DNA of 64,000 nt from Lithodes maja (taxonomy: Eukaryota > Arthropoda > Malacostraca > Decapoda > Lithodidae). The stretch is from positions 62,001-126,000 of the forward strand of contig JBAKBP010003115.1 in the NCBI GenBank assembly GCA_037953745.1, written 5' to 3'. Shown piece by piece: positions 10,491 to 22,055 of this stretch. The position numbers and the translations under genes were made by a program. Numbering within the stretch: the stretch's first letter is position 1; the number at the start of each line of letters is the position of its first letter. The notes beneath the pieces are model-generated. The model had not been told where the DNA came from and did no database searches. It saw only the letters and a list, made by a program, of their open reading frames with translations.

Positions 10491-11112
10491 CGATCACAAA
10501 ACAAACCCCAAACAACTCTACAAAACACTAAACAGCATCACACTTTCCAACAGCAACACAACACAATCACATGCTGCAATCACAACAACAGACTCTACTC
10601 CTTCACGTAAACAACAAGCAAACACTCTCATCAATCACTTCTCTCATGTCAGTCACCTAAAACCCCACAAAGACGACCGACGTGTCATCCGACGAAAAAA
10701 ACAATTCCCCACAGACCCTGACTATACACCCTTCACCACAACCAGACAAAGCATATCATCAACAATCTCAAGCTCTTACCCGCCTGTGGCCTAGACAACA
10801 TAAGCAACATTCACCTCAGACACCTGGGACCACAAGGCATATAAGCACTCGCTAACATATCAAACTACAGCTCCTCACACAACACAATACCAGACATCTG
10901 GAAGCATGGTATCATCATCACATTCCCTAAACCTAACAAAGACCCCACGCTACCCTCCTCACACCGCCCTATCACACTCCTTTGCAGCGGTGGCGGACCA
11001 CGACTGTGAGGACTGGACCTCTAGACGATTTCAAGTAAGACCCCCTCCAAAGTCATAGAGCGCCTTGTACTACAACTGATGACACCTGACTTACCCCTTT
11101 CTCCAACACAAC
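10491..11112 (+). mobile_element. LINE A, copy 2, 5' part (pre-RT and first RT motifs), interrupted by LINE B
   Basis: Reading frames with shifts encode a pre-RT segment (FSHVSHLKPHKDDRRVIRRKK) and early RT motifs (IPDIWKHGIIITFPKPNK, then SSHRPITLL). A foreign or rearranged stretch of about 60 bases at 10988-11045 precedes SKVIERLVLQL. The coding sense stops at SPTQ (about 11110) and resumes at 12637 with HGFRPLHSTNT, completing the conserved QHGFRP RT motif. LINE B therefore inserted into this copy. Several stops and shifts make it inactive. Confidence 0.65.
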
Positions 11113-12560
11113 AGAATTGCTCCTTGGTGCTCGCTCCTGTATTGGCAAAATTTGTCCGTCTATGTACTCATACCTCATGCTTCCCAGTACCCTGGAAAGA
11201 AGCAAACATCCATCCAGTTCCTAAAAAAGGTGCCTCTTCAGATCCATCAAACTACAGACCAATAGCTATAACTTCCACTCTTGGTAAAGTCTTTGAAATT
11301 ATATTAAATAATCACATAATTAAGCATCTTGAGAATAATAAATTAATCAGTGATCGGCAATATGGTTTTAGACGATGTCGATCAACTGCAGACATTCTTT
11401 GCCTTCTTACGCATCAAATCAACCAAGCTACAGACCAACATGGTGAAACACATACAATAGCACTGGATATATCAAAGGCATTTGATAGAGTCTGGCATCA
11501 ATCCTTATTGTCGAAGATGTCACACTACGGCCTTGCATCAATAGTTCCACTAATTTCTTCTTATCTTCATAACAGAAAAATATGTGTAATGGTATTGGCC
11601 TTTATTCTCAATTTCACTCAATAAATGCTGGTGTTCCCCAGGGATCAGTTTTGGCCCCAATTCTGTTCCTCATTCATATCAATGATCTCATATCTACCAC
11701 TCATAATCCAATACATTCCTACGCAACTGACTCAACACTCCACAGTTCCTTCACATTTACCAATTCTTTCACCCAACCCGATCTTATGAATTCAAAAATA
11801 AGCACTGCAATTTTTCTGAACCAGGACCTTTCTAGAATTGAAGAATGGGGACAAAAGAATCTAGTTTCCTTTAATGCACAGAAAAATAAGTACATTCAAT
11901 TTTCTAACTGACAGAATCTCAATGACTCCCATATATTTTTCAATGATGTAAATATTCCCACTTCCCCTAGTATTGACATTCTCGGTGTAACATTAACTAC
12001 TAACTTGAGCTGGACACATTATGTTAGAAGCATTGCTAAGAATGCCTCTAAAAAACTGGGACTCCTGTACAGAGTTCGAGAATTCTTCACTGACGAGCAG
12101 TTGGCCGTCATATATAAAAGTCATGTGCGTTCTCAGATGGATTACTGTTCACCTCTGTGGAGTGGAAGTGGAGTGGTTGCATTGAGGCAGTTGGACAAAA
12201 TTCAAAATAAAGCTATTAGATTAATCAATAACCCTGCAATCACACAGGACCTTCCTACATTATCCATACAAAGAAACGTTGCATCCCTTGCATTATTCTA
12301 CAGATATTTTCACAGCAATTGTTCCGTACGAGGAACTTGCTTCAATTGTGCCGCCTCTTCACATCTTTCCCCGTAGAACTAGGGCAGCTGAGAGCGCTCA
12401 TGAATTTACACTTTCTCCTCCACAATGCAGAACTTCTGCTTATCAAAATTAATTTATCCCTAGAACTACTACTCTTTGGAATTCACTTCCCTCAAACTTA
12501 CAATCTACAAATGTTTAAATCCAGTTGTTACAAACATTTTATGAATGGAGCATGCCTTTA
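11113..12560 (+). pseudogene. LINE B reverse transcriptase, frameshifted and with a mutated catalytic motif
   Basis: RT motifs run in order: WKEANIHPVPKKG and NYRPIAITSTLGK (motifs 1-2), QYGFRRCRSTAD, DISKAFDRVWH (motif A), a frame change near 11590-11625, AGVPQGSVLAPILF (motif B), then SYATDSTLH where YADD is expected. The thumb (LSWTHYVRSIAKNASKKLG, YCSPLWSG, LDKIQNKAIRLINNP) lies in the frame opening at 12005. The A-to-T change in the catalytic Asp pair, a stop at about 11910 and the shifts make it inactive. The endonuclease domain is missing, in line with 5' truncation. Confidence 0.75.
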
Positions 12561-12636
12561 GGCACTGGACCTTTTTGTTTTATCTGTGTTTTTCCTTCCT
12601 CCGTTCATTGTCTCTTAAAAAAAAAAAAAAAAAAAA
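11113..12636 (+). mobile_element. Non-LTR retrotransposon (LINE B), 5'-truncated, poly(A)-tailed, nested in LINE A
   Basis: This second, distinct LINE family is inserted at the QHGF codons of LINE A. It ends in an A run at 12617-12636. 5' truncation with a poly(A) tail is the usual product of target-primed reverse transcription. It carries most of an RT domain in three frames plus a degenerate C-terminal part. Clade is likely Jockey/CR1-like from the RT motifs, but I cannot place it more exactly. Confidence 0.75.
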
Positions 12637-12905
12637 CGGCTTCAGGCCATTGCACTCCACAAACACTTCTTACAGACCTTACACAAAGAGCTTTTGACGG
12701 CATCAACTCAGCTAGACCACCACACAGATCAGTACTTGCCACACTCAACATTAGTAAAGCCTTCGATGCCATCCCCCGCCACAACCTAACAAACAAAATC
12801 TACAACACAAACATGCACAACAACACAAAAAGATGGCTGGCCAACTTCTTAGCAGGCAGATGTGCACGCGTATCTTTTGCCGGTCAGTCATCTAGCATTA
12901 GCTGG
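12637..12905 (+). mobile_element. LINE A, copy 2, continuation after the LINE B insertion
   Basis: From 12637 the LINE A RT frame resumes (HGFRPLHSTNT-like, then LATLNISKAFDAIPRHNLTNK and MHNNTKRWLANFLAGRC). It is nearly identical to copy 1 at 8576-8700. It breaks off at about 12905, where another element's sequence begins. Confidence 0.7.
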
Positions 12906-13010
12906 TACCAACGTTGAAGAACGCGGGCTATGAGCAGAGGTTGAGGACACTGGGGCTTCCGACACTGGCATATAGGAGAAAGATAGGGGATATGATAGAG
13001 ACTTTTAACC
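12906..13010 (+). mobile_element. Fragment of a third non-LTR element (RT C-terminal region)
   Basis: About 100 bases encode, with one frame, LKNAGYEQRLRTLGLPTLAY followed by RRKIGDMIETF. This is the conserved stretch after the RT thumb of many CR1/Jockey-type elements. It abuts LINE A on the left and ends at a TTAACCC near 13006-13012. It is a remnant only. Confidence 0.6.
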
Positions 13011-13590
13011 CTCTCGCATCTATAGGACGCGATCGAGTCATAACGCCACCCCTCCAAGAGTGCTCGTATGACGCAATCGCGTCATAATGCCACCTGTAAG
13101 TTAGAAATATTCGCCAAAAATAAGTTTATGACTCGATTTTGACTCAATTTGGACTGGTAAGTTAGGCATCAGTAAGTTACAAAAGGAAGTATCTAGCAAC
13201 CCCATAGCGTCCCTCTCTGAGGAGCGCGGGCCTCTGTAAAGTCAGTAGTTTCCTGGCCCCCAGACTGTGAGGCAGGGTCCCGGCCCTTTAAATTCTGGGC
13301 TCCCTCCCTCTGGCCCACCATGCCTAGCTATAGGCAGGCAATTATGGATTATTTCATCTACCCAGTGAAAGTGTTTAGTGAATAATTCGAACTATATATG
13401 TATATAAGATGTTACTTGTGACTTTTGGTGACTGAGGGGAGTGAATCTTGGTTAACCCCTTGAGTATTGATGCAGTTTTGTCTAGGTATCATTGATGACT
13501 TTACACTATTTTTTGCTTGAAAGACAAATATATTTATCAATAAATACTGCCTACGAAATAAATACATTATAATCACGAAGATGTCACAGG
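13011..13590. other. Non-coding segment with short internal repeats
   Basis: It starts with TTAACCCTCTCGCATC, which looks like a piggyBac-type end, but I could not find a matching opposite end. A motif like CGCGATCGAGTCATAACGCC occurs near 13027 and, slightly changed, near 13070. A second TTAACCCC lies at 13452. No gene is supported. Confidence 0.4.
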
Positions 13591-13639
13591 AATGCTTACA
13601 GGAAGTATGGTAAGTACTCTATGGAATTTTAGTTATATT

Positions 13640-13651
13640 ACAGTATATTAT

Positions 13652-13684
<33 letters not shown>

Positions 13685-14193
13685 GCCTATATACAGTATA
13701 TAACAGCCCCAAGGTCCCGAGCAAGCCCAAGGCCCATAATCGAGTATTTATATTATTATCATATTTTGTATTTTATTTAAATATTTATATATTTGATTTA
13801 TTAGTTTTTATTTATTTTATTTTATTTATTTCATTTTGTTTATGTTTATTTTATTTATTTTATATATATATACCGTATATATTTGTTTTGTTATCCCTGT
13901 TCCCCAGGGTGTCTAGCAGATCAGCCCCAAGGTCCTGAGCAAGCCCAAGGCCCATAATTGAGTATTTATATTATTATATTATATTTTTTATTTTATTTAT
14001 TTTATTTATATATACAGTATACTGTATATATTATATACCCGGTATATATATTTTGTTTTTCTTTATTATTCCTGTTCCCCAGGCTGTCTAGCGGATCAGC
14101 CCCAAGGTCCCGAGAAAGCCCAAGGCCCATAATCGAGTATTTATATTATTATTATAGTTTGTATTTTATTTAAATATTTATATAATTTATACA

Positions 14194-14250
<57 letters not shown>
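13640..14250. repeat. TA-rich low-complexity DNA with a three-copy dispersed motif and a TA microsatellite
   Basis: Three imperfect copies of a roughly 55-bp GC-rich motif beginning CAGCCCCAAGGTCCC lie near 13706, 13922 and 14097. The last two are preceded by CCTGTTCCCCAGG. They sit in TTTATTT/TATATA-rich DNA, with periods of about 216 and 175. A TA run at about 14196-14250 directly abuts the first LTR, so the first BEL element lies at the edge of a TA microsatellite and not in the GAC satellite. Confidence 0.7.
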
Positions 14251-14254
<4 letters not shown>

Positions 14255-15243
14255 GGAAATATTATCCCACAGCGGATAATGTTAGTTAACCTATAAATGT
14301 TCGCATAATATAAATAATGTGGGGTAATTAACATCTTTCCTTTAATATTCTCAAGCATAAAAATTCCTACATATATTTAAATAACACTCTGTATCCAAAC
14401 AATATAGTTTACATATATCCATAAATATTAGTTTGAGCCATCTAAGAAGATACTCAAACTTAACATACAATATATAAATACTGTTCAACTATTCGAGCCA
14501 TCTAAAAAGATACTCGAATGAATTAATGATCACGCTATTAATAAAAGGAATCAGAGTTTACGAAGTTCACGAAGCAACTGTACGTATTATTGCGAGTCCG
14601 AACGAGATAGCTAAAAATAGATTATAAGCTCTCGAAGCAGTGAACTGAAAATTACCGGGCATAATTTACCGAGCCTAACGGCAGTTACTATCACGACACC
14701 GTGGATACCACACCTCTCAAGTTAATGTTCGTCTAGCCTACGGTATTATATCTATAGTGATTGCCTGGGTAAAAGTGTTAACATATAACTTCATAATAGT
14801 GACACGTGTCAACGGAATCTACCCAGACAACACATCGCAGTGACAACGATAATTATAACGCTCGTGCGCTTTCCGAGGATAAAGTATCCGTTTATTTACC
14901 GGCTGGCCAGTTAGGTATTTTAGGGTATCTTTTAGGAGGGCGTTACGAGGCATACCCTCCAAAAACCAAAAGTAAGTTTTGTATATTGCGCTAACTTTTC
15001 TTTTGTGACAATAATTGATCGACCTTGCTATCTAAATATAATTACGATTGAAACTATTAACAGGCATAAGGTAGACCGGAAATTAATTAATATTTATTAT
15101 CTTTATTACAGAATTACTTGTTTGCCGGATCCAACCGAGCCGTAAGTTAATTATAGAACTTGTTATTGTAAAGCCCGAATAATAGTTGTGTGTGAAGGTT
15201 GCTGATCATCGAGGGGCGATTAGGGCGGTCGCTACAGTTAACA
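14251..15243 (+). repeat. LTR1, 993 bp
   Basis: Starts TGTGGGA and ends TTAACA. The first 21 bases form a terminal palindrome (TGTGGGA ... TCCCACA). It shares four variants with LTR2 (CGCATAAT, AAGCATAAA, GTCTAGCC, CTATTAAC) that separate both from LTR3-LTR9. Its TATA motif is changed to TATTAATA and the first candidate splice acceptor to TTTATTACAG, so as a promoter and leader it is probably weakened. Confidence 0.95.
14430..14520 (+). promoter_or_regulatory. Twin stem-loops in the LTR (60-bp direct repeat with compensatory changes)
   Basis: Hairpin 1 (14431-14459) pairs GTTTGAG with CTCAAAC. Hairpin 2 (14491-14519), exactly 60 bases on, pairs ATTCGAG with CTCGAAT. The inner arms ATCT/AGAT and loops AAGA or AAAA are common to both. 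Two base pairs differ between the hairpins and both differences are compensated (G-C versus A-T, T-A versus C-G). They lie upstream of the TATA motif, so they may act as DNA elements, or as RNA at the 3' end of transcripts from an upstream LTR. The same pair is present in all nine LTRs. Confidence 0.55.
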
Positions 15244-15255
15244 TTTCATTACAGA

Positions 15256-15273
15256 TGGTCCTTCGAACCGGAT
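15256..15273 (+). other. Primer-binding site, tRNA-Tyr type (element 1)
   Basis: TGGTCCTTCGAACCGGAT is complementary to the 3' end of animal tRNA-Tyr (CCA tail, discriminator A, acceptor TCGAAGG), apart from one position in the T-stem. It starts 12 bases after the LTR end, farther than the 0-5 bases usual in LTR elements. The same site lies at 22501, 33869, 45243 and 56635 in the other interiors. It marks where minus-strand DNA synthesis starts. Confidence 0.8.
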
Positions 15274-15282
15274 TTACTTTAA

Positions 15283-15852
15283 TTGCTTGTCGTTTATGTT
15301 GATATTAGTACCGGTAAATATAAATTAGTGTCAATTGTAGGACATAGTTTAGTACCACGATCTATCGGGCCGGTTAGCGGTTCTGAAATACGTATTTTTC
15401 GTTCACCGGGCGCCAAAGTTTCCTGCTTTGAATCAAATCAAACTCTTGCTAGCGTTCTTGATTGGTCTCATGATCTTACTATTTTATTTCTGGGTGGTAA
15501 CGATATAAATGACAACTGCGTGCCATCCAACGTTGCTAATGATCTCCGATACGTTATAGAACAAATTCACAGTCATTGTAATTCACATATCGCTGTTGTA
15601 TTGATCGAGAATCGTAATCCTCCCGCTAATAATCGATTCAATGTCACATCAGCCAATTATAAACGAATCGTCAATAACATCAATAATAGGCTGAAGAGAT
15701 TTTATAAGAACAGGAACCACGTGAGATTTTTGAGTGTGGGGGCAAAACCCTTTCAAAACACAACCGATGGGGTACACTTTGACGACGAGACTAAGAGTCA
15801 CTTAATTCATAAATTCCGCAATACCATCAGACATTTCCTCGATCATAACTAA
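15283..15852 (+). pseudogene. SGNH/GDSL-type hydrolase ORF, start codon lost (element 1)
   Basis: The reading frame is otherwise intact and keeps all catalytic blocks (GHSLVPR, LGGNDIND, TTDGVHFDDE). The ATG found in the other four copies is ATT here at 15304-15306, and no other in-frame Met occurs in it. S6 of the intact copies is also changed to Y. It is probably not translated unless a non-AUG start is used. Confidence 0.8.
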
Positions 15853-15869
15853 CAAGATTACCTACAACC

Positions 15870-18800
15870 ATGGAAGCAGCTAAACGATCACTCACAGCTT
15901 ATAAGGGACACCTCACGAGAGCTATTCAAAACTGTGAACAACTTCTCAAAGCAATTACTGTGGATTTGGTAGAAGTAGAGCGAACTATAGACCGTTTGGT
16001 GTCAAAGTGGAACAATTATGAAGAAGGCTACACTAAATTAGAGGCTCTACTAATTGAGAGTGAAACTAAGGAAGATGTCATCGATAAAATGCAAGCAGAG
16101 TATTATAAACATGAAGCGGACTATCAAGATCACATAGTCAAGCTAAGAACAGCTGTTGCCGCTAAACCTGCGCAGAACTCCACAACTCCATCAGGCGGCA
16201 CAGATAGTAACCAAGGTAGTGTAGCGGTAGTGAAGCCTAAGCTTCCATGCATCAAAATCCCCGTTTTTTCTGGAGACATCACAGAATACGAGGCTTTTAT
16301 AGATCTATTTCAGGCGCAAATAGGCAGCCGCTCAGATTTAGAGCCCGTTACAAAACTCCAGTATTTGAAATCTCATTTAAAGGGCAGAGCATTGGATCTT
16401 ATTGAAGGTTATAGCTCCGTCACAGCCAACTACCAGAGTGCGCTTGACTCTCTGAAAGATACATACGGAGACGAAGAAAGGATAAAACACTGTCTGTTAC
16501 ATACGATAGTTAGCTTGAATTCACCAAAACATGACAGAGGAGATCTTGAGACATTCAGAATAGCAATGTTAAACTTAACCAGAAGCCTTAGTAATAAACA
16601 CGATTACACCTGCTGTGAATGGATAATCTCATCTTTATTCCAACATAAATTACCAAGCGCAACCATCAGGCAGTTATATCTAAAGTATGAGACAAACTAC
16701 TTTACCATAGCAACCATCAGGCAGTTATATCTAAAGTATGAGACAAACTACTTTACCATAGCTCAGATCAATGAAGGCTTAAGAGATCTTGTATCACACA
16801 ATGTCATGGAAACAGAATCTCAAGCAAAGGCAAGTAGGAGTGTAAAGCAGGATACTCAGTGGAAAAGATCAGATGGGTCTACAGAAAAGACCATTGGAAC
16901 CTACTACAACACCGAATCAAGAACCAAGCCGAAGGCAAAACCAGAACCTTCATGCATATTTTGTGGTGGATCACACAGAAACGCACAGTGCTCTAAATAC
17001 GCCACTGGGACTGAAAGAATCCAGCGGCTAAAATAACTCGAACTCTGCACAAGATGTATGGGAACTCATTCCATCAAATCTTGTAACACCAGGCTACAAA
17101 TCTGCCGTAGGTGTCAGAAGGGTGTACATCACACCAATTTATGTAAATCATTTGATAAATCTAACCAACAGACTAGTCAGAGGGTGAACACTTCATCCAC
17201 TGAGTATATAGCTCCACCTAAACAAAGTAATTCATCCCCATCCAATGTAGCGCACATAAATGTTACTACGGGTTCAACAATATCTAGATTCTCCGGAGTG
17301 GCTCTGTCAACGAGATTAGCAAATCTAGAACATGGCGGAAACGAAAGGGAGGTTAGACTGTTCTTTGATAGCGGTTCACAGAAATCTTTCATAACTAGAA
17401 GCCTTGTAAATCAGACAAAATTACCCTTAAAGATGTCTGTGAAGATGACTCTTAATGGATTCATGGGCCAACCTGTTACCCAAAATTATGACTTAGTCAA
17501 ACCAATAATAAAGGTGGGAAACCGGAGGAAAAGGATCACAGCAGTAGTAGTGGATGAGTTACCGCAAACCATTGTGACTGCTGGAATATCAGGAGCTATG
17601 GAACATTTAACCAGGAAAGGGATGAAACTAGCAGATACCATACCCCACAATGATCAAGTAGGACCTGTGGGTATACTAATTGGCGCAGATCACTACTATG
17701 ATTTTATATCACGTCACACAGTTGTACGTGAAGGCATAAACCTGCTCAAATCTCCAGCTGGATATATACTAACAGGAAATATTCCTACTAAGTACAACAC
17801 ATTGAGTGGATCTAATCACGATACACAGAATATTATACCAGAGTCTGTCCTAGTGATGAGGATTACGGACCATATGGATCCCCTTATTGGAGTGGAAACT
17901 CACCTTGAAGAAGAGTCTGAGGTTAACAAACTATGGGATTTAGACACGTTGGGAATCGATGCCACTGAGCCAATGCCAGATGATCGTATGTCCTATAAAG
18001 TATACCTGGACTCTTTGAAATATGAAGCAGGACAATACTGGGTTAAGTTACCATGGAAGTTGAATAAAGCTGATTATTATTCAACAATTATTCAAGAGCA
18101 ATTGGACAAATGCACTCCCTAGTTAAAGAACTGAAGAGAAAAGACAAGATTGAGATATACCAGAAGATTCTTGACGATCAACTAGAGGCAGGATTCATTG
18201 AAGAAGTACCCAAGCCTACACCTAATGATCAATCCCACTACTTGCCACACCATGCAGTTGTTAAAGAGTCGGCTACAACACCATTAAGAATAGTGTTCAA
18301 TTGTAGTTCACGAGCAAACAAAGGTAGTCCCTCTCTGAATGACTGTTTAATGACAGGTCCCCCATTGACTAGCAAACTATATGATGTGCTTCTCAAATTT
18401 AGAACTAATCAATATGCATATACAGCGGATATTTCAAAGGCGTTCCTGAGAATTGGGCTACAAGAGGAAGATCGTGACTACACAAGATTTTTATGGCCAA
18501 TTGACATACAAGATGTGAATAGTCCACTAAGAACATTACGGTTCAAGTCGGTCCTATTTGGTGCCACAAGCTCACCATTCTTGCTTCAGGCCACGATAGA
18601 TTTTCATTTGAAGTCTTCAGAAAGCCCCATCAAGGAAATGTTGGCCTCCAATTTCTATGTAGACAATTTCCAAGGGACAGTGATGAATGAAGATAAATTG
18701 ACATACATATATAAGGAAGCCAATAGAGAACTCCAGCATGCTAATATGCCGCTAAGACAATGGGTCACCAACAATACAAAGCTGAACACTGCAATTGAGA

Positions 18801-21328
18801 AAGACTTTCCCGGATATAAAATTCCAGACACGACATCAGTTCTTGGAATATTATGGAACGTTAAAGAAGATGTATTGAAGTTGAAGCCAGTGAAATATGT
18901 CGACAGTCAATCAAGCTCCATTACAAAAAGACAGCTACTAGCCAAAGTTAGTAAATTATTTGATCCCCTAGGTATAATGTCACCTATCACTATAAAGGGA
19001 AAACTATTGGTTCAAGAAGCTTGGCGCCTTAAAGTGGAGTGGGATGACATTCTCCCTGAATTCTATGTTGATGAATGGAAAGAGTTGGAATCTGAATGTC
19101 AGCAGCTATCAAGTCTACAGGTACCCAGGTCCACAGCACATGAAACAACTCCATGCTCTCTACACATATTCTGTGACGCTTCCACAAGGGCATACGGTGC
19201 AGTTGCATATTTGGTGGATGATTCAAACTCCCTACTTCTAACCAGTAAGGCAAGAGTAGCCCCATTGAAGTCTAGGACCATACCTCAACTAGAACTAACT
19301 GCACTGCTTGTCGGAACAAGACTGGGATCATACATTAATCATATCTTAGGAAACCTGAACATCATTAAAACTTACTTATGGTCAGATAATGAAGCTTGTC
19401 TGCAATGGGTGAAAAATGACAACTCTAAAATACCATATGTGAAAAACCGTGTTGCAGAAATTAAAGAACTACAAAAGGGATTTGTGTTTATGCACGTAGA
19501 CACCAAGAATAATCCTGCAGATCTGCTCAGTAGAGGCGTCAAAGTACAAAGGCTTGACTCTTTATGGTTTAATGGTCCAGAGTGGTTGACGGATCCTAAA
19601 CTTTGGCCTATCCAAAAGCCTTATGTTGTATCAAACATTCTTGTGCCAGACGTTCTATCACTCATAAGTAGTAATCCAAGCCCTTTGGTAAATCCCAATA
19701 GATATTCAACTCTTGGTAAATTACTGAGAGTAACAAAAGGGGTGATGGACTTTGTCAATAACTTGTTTGCAAAGAGAAGATGGAATCGCAGATTGAAGAT
19801 TCAGTGTCCCATTACCTATTGGATAAAACATCTACAAAGTGAAGTATATGAGGATGAACTACAAACTCTATCAAGGAAGGAACCAGAATCACAACCTGAG
19901 ACATCTAAAAAGATACTCAGATCAAATAACTTCTTAATTCACCGCTTAGGGTTATTCCTTGATGAGGAAGGCCTCATTAGATGTAAAGGGAGAATCCATC
20001 ATTCATCTTTGCAATATAGTACTAAACATCCCATCCTACTGCCAAAGAAGCATTGGTTTACTGAACTGGTGATAGAAGACTCACATGCGACTACCTTACA
20101 TGGAGGGATTGCCGAAACCTTAATAAACATACGACAACAATTCTGGATACCAAAAGCTCGTCAAGCCATCAAGAAATGCCGCCAGAAATGTGTAGTTTGT
20201 AAAAGATATGATGCCAGAAAGATCAGGTATCCCACATCACCACCTCTTCCCGAAGAACGTGTGCAGCAAACAGCTCCCTTTCAAGTTGTGGGAGTAGATT
20301 ATACTGGAGCAATCCAGTTGCAGGGACCCAATGGAGAGGAACAGTCTACGACAAAAGTTTATGTCTGTCTGTTTACTTGTGCTAACACCAGGGCTGTACA
20401 TTTAGAACTTGTAACAGACATGTCTGCCAGCACCTTTTTAAGAGCATTTCGGAGATTTTCAGGCAGACGGTCATGCCCTCGTCTCATAATTTCGGACAAT
20501 GGATCAAATTTCAGAGCAACGGAACCACTCCTTAAAAGTTTTTTTCAAATGGCGGAGGTACAAAATTTCTTTGAGGGTCGGCGTTGTGAAAGGAAGTTCA
20601 TTCCCCCTAAAGCTCCATGGCAGGGTGGATTTTACGAAAGAATGGTGGGTGTCGTCAAAACATGCTTGCGCAAGGTGTTGCATAATAAGAGGGTTAGTGT
20701 AGATGAATTGAGGACGGTTCTAGTGGAAATCGAGGCTAGAGTAAATAACCGACCACTAACCTATGTACACGAAGATATTGATGAGCTTCAAGCCCTGACA
20801 CCCAACCATCTGTTACAAGGATCCCCCATTCAAGTCCTACCACCTGTGATTAATAAACACGCTATAAAGGACCCCGATTTCTTACTGAACTTGGCTACTC
20901 CTACTACAGAGAAGTTGACCACAAGCTTCAATCATCTCAACAAATTGCTCAAACAATGGCAGAGAGTATGGCAACAAGATTACTTGACATCATTGAGAGA
21001 GTACCATTATGGAAAGAAACCTAGTGCTGAAACTCGTTTGATGGTTGGAGACGTGGTTTTAATAGATTGTGAAACTCCAAGATCAACCTGGCCTCTTGGG
21101 AAAATAGTTTCTCTGCATCCAGATACATATGGTACCGTGAGAGTGGTTAAAGTGCTGTCAAAGGGTAAGGTATCTCTAAGGACAGTAGACAAATTAATTC
21201 CCTTAGAAATATCTAGTGAAAGTACTCTCGATACCACGCAAACAGTGCCAATACAGAAAGGTCAGAGACCTAAACGACAAACAGCAATCAAAGCCCTGTC
21301 AAAGATACATGAACAACTAATGACTTAG
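15870..21328 (+). pseudogene. BEL/Pao gag-pol polyprotein, broken (element 1)
   Basis: Same domain order as the intact copy at 23115-28514. Damage: a perfect 51-bp tandem duplication (16659-16709 and 16710-16760) repeating 17 residues of gag; a 6-bp insertion near 16800; a GAA-to-TAA change at 17034-17036 just before the second zinc knuckle; and a +2 change around 18074-18082, where 17 bases are replaced by 19, shifting the frame just before RT. The RT-RNase H-integrase part from 18110 is open to TAG/TAA-free length 1072 codons, ending at 21328. Catalytic residues there look intact (ADISKAF, FYVDN, FCDAS, SDNGSNF, GGFYERMVG). This is a dead copy. Confidence 0.9.
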
Positions 21329-21366
21329 ATTATATAGTAAAGTTAAGAAGTGGAGGATTAGGTTGT

Positions 21367-21405
<39 letters not shown>

Positions 21406-21495
21406 CTACCACTTCATATTGGGTTATTGGTGATGGTAATAGGTTTAGGTTTTTGGTTAATGTTAATGTTAGGTGCTTTCTGGCGCCCCCCAGGA
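21329..21495 (+). other. 3' non-coding region with a 33-base A-tract (element 1)
   Basis: Between the pol stop and LTR2. A run of 33 A (21371-21403) is flanked by GAAGTGG and CCACTTC, which can pair and place the A-run in a hairpin loop. The last bases before the LTR (GGCGCCCCCCAGGA) are not purine-rich, so no standard polypurine tract abuts the LTR. Confidence 0.7.
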
Positions 21496-21780
21496 TGTGG
21501 GAAATATTATCCCACAGCGGATAATGTTAGTTAACCTATAAATATTCGCATAATATAAATAATGTGGGGTAATTAACATCTTTCCTTTAATATTCTCAAG
21601 CATAAAAATTCCTACATATATTTAAATAACACTCTGTATCCAAAAAATATAGTTTACATATATCCATAAATATTAGTTTGAGCCATCTAAGAAGATACTC
21701 AAACTTAACATACAATATATAAATACTGTTCAACTATTCGAGCCATCTAAAAAGATACTCGAATGAATTAATGATCACGC

Positions 21781-21792
21781 TATAAATAAAAG
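21781..21792 (+). promoter_or_regulatory. TATA box of the LTR promoter, overlapping an AATAAA
   Basis: TATAAATAAAAG fits a strong TATA box and would place transcription start about 25-30 bases on, near 21810. The same bases contain AATAAA, so the poly(A) signal could be encoded just upstream of the start site, giving a short R region. The motif is identical in LTR3-LTR9 but mutated in LTR1 (about 14536). Confidence 0.5.
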
Positions 21793-22045
21793 GAATCCGA
21801 GTTTACGAAGTTCACGAAGCAACTGTACGTATTATTGCGAGTCCGAACGAGATAGCTAAAAATAGATTATAAGCTCTCGAAGCAGTGAACTGAAAATTAC
21901 CGGGCATAATTTACCGAGCATAACGCAAGTTACTATCACGACACCGTGGATACCACACTTCTCAAGTTAATGTTCGTCTAGCCTACGGAATTATATCTAT
22001 AGTGATTGCCTGGGTAAAAGTGTTAAGATATAACTTCATAATAGT

Positions 22046-22055
22046 GACACGTGTC
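22046..22055 (+). promoter_or_regulatory. Palindromic E-box-like site in the LTR
   Basis: GACACGTGTC is a perfect 10-bp palindrome with a CACGTG core, the binding motif of bHLH factors such as MYC/USF. It is present in every LTR copy (for example 14801-14810). It lies downstream of the predicted start site. Function is inference from the motif only. Confidence 0.3.

Noticed and set aside
13006..13460. Another piggyBac-type MITE starting TTAACCCTCTCG
   Set aside because: No matching inverted end with TTAA was found to the right.
14806..14994. 62-codon frame in every LTR as a stand-alone gene
   Set aside because: It starts at GTG with a stop codon two codons upstream and no ATG. Its conservation only reflects near-identical LTRs. 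It is kept only as part of the candidate spliced leader.
17177..17392. Small reverse-strand and alternative-frame ORFs inside gag-pol (also near 19029, 21007, 23983, 24365 and equivalents in other copies)
   Set aside because: They are shadows of the main coding frame and repeat with it in each copy.
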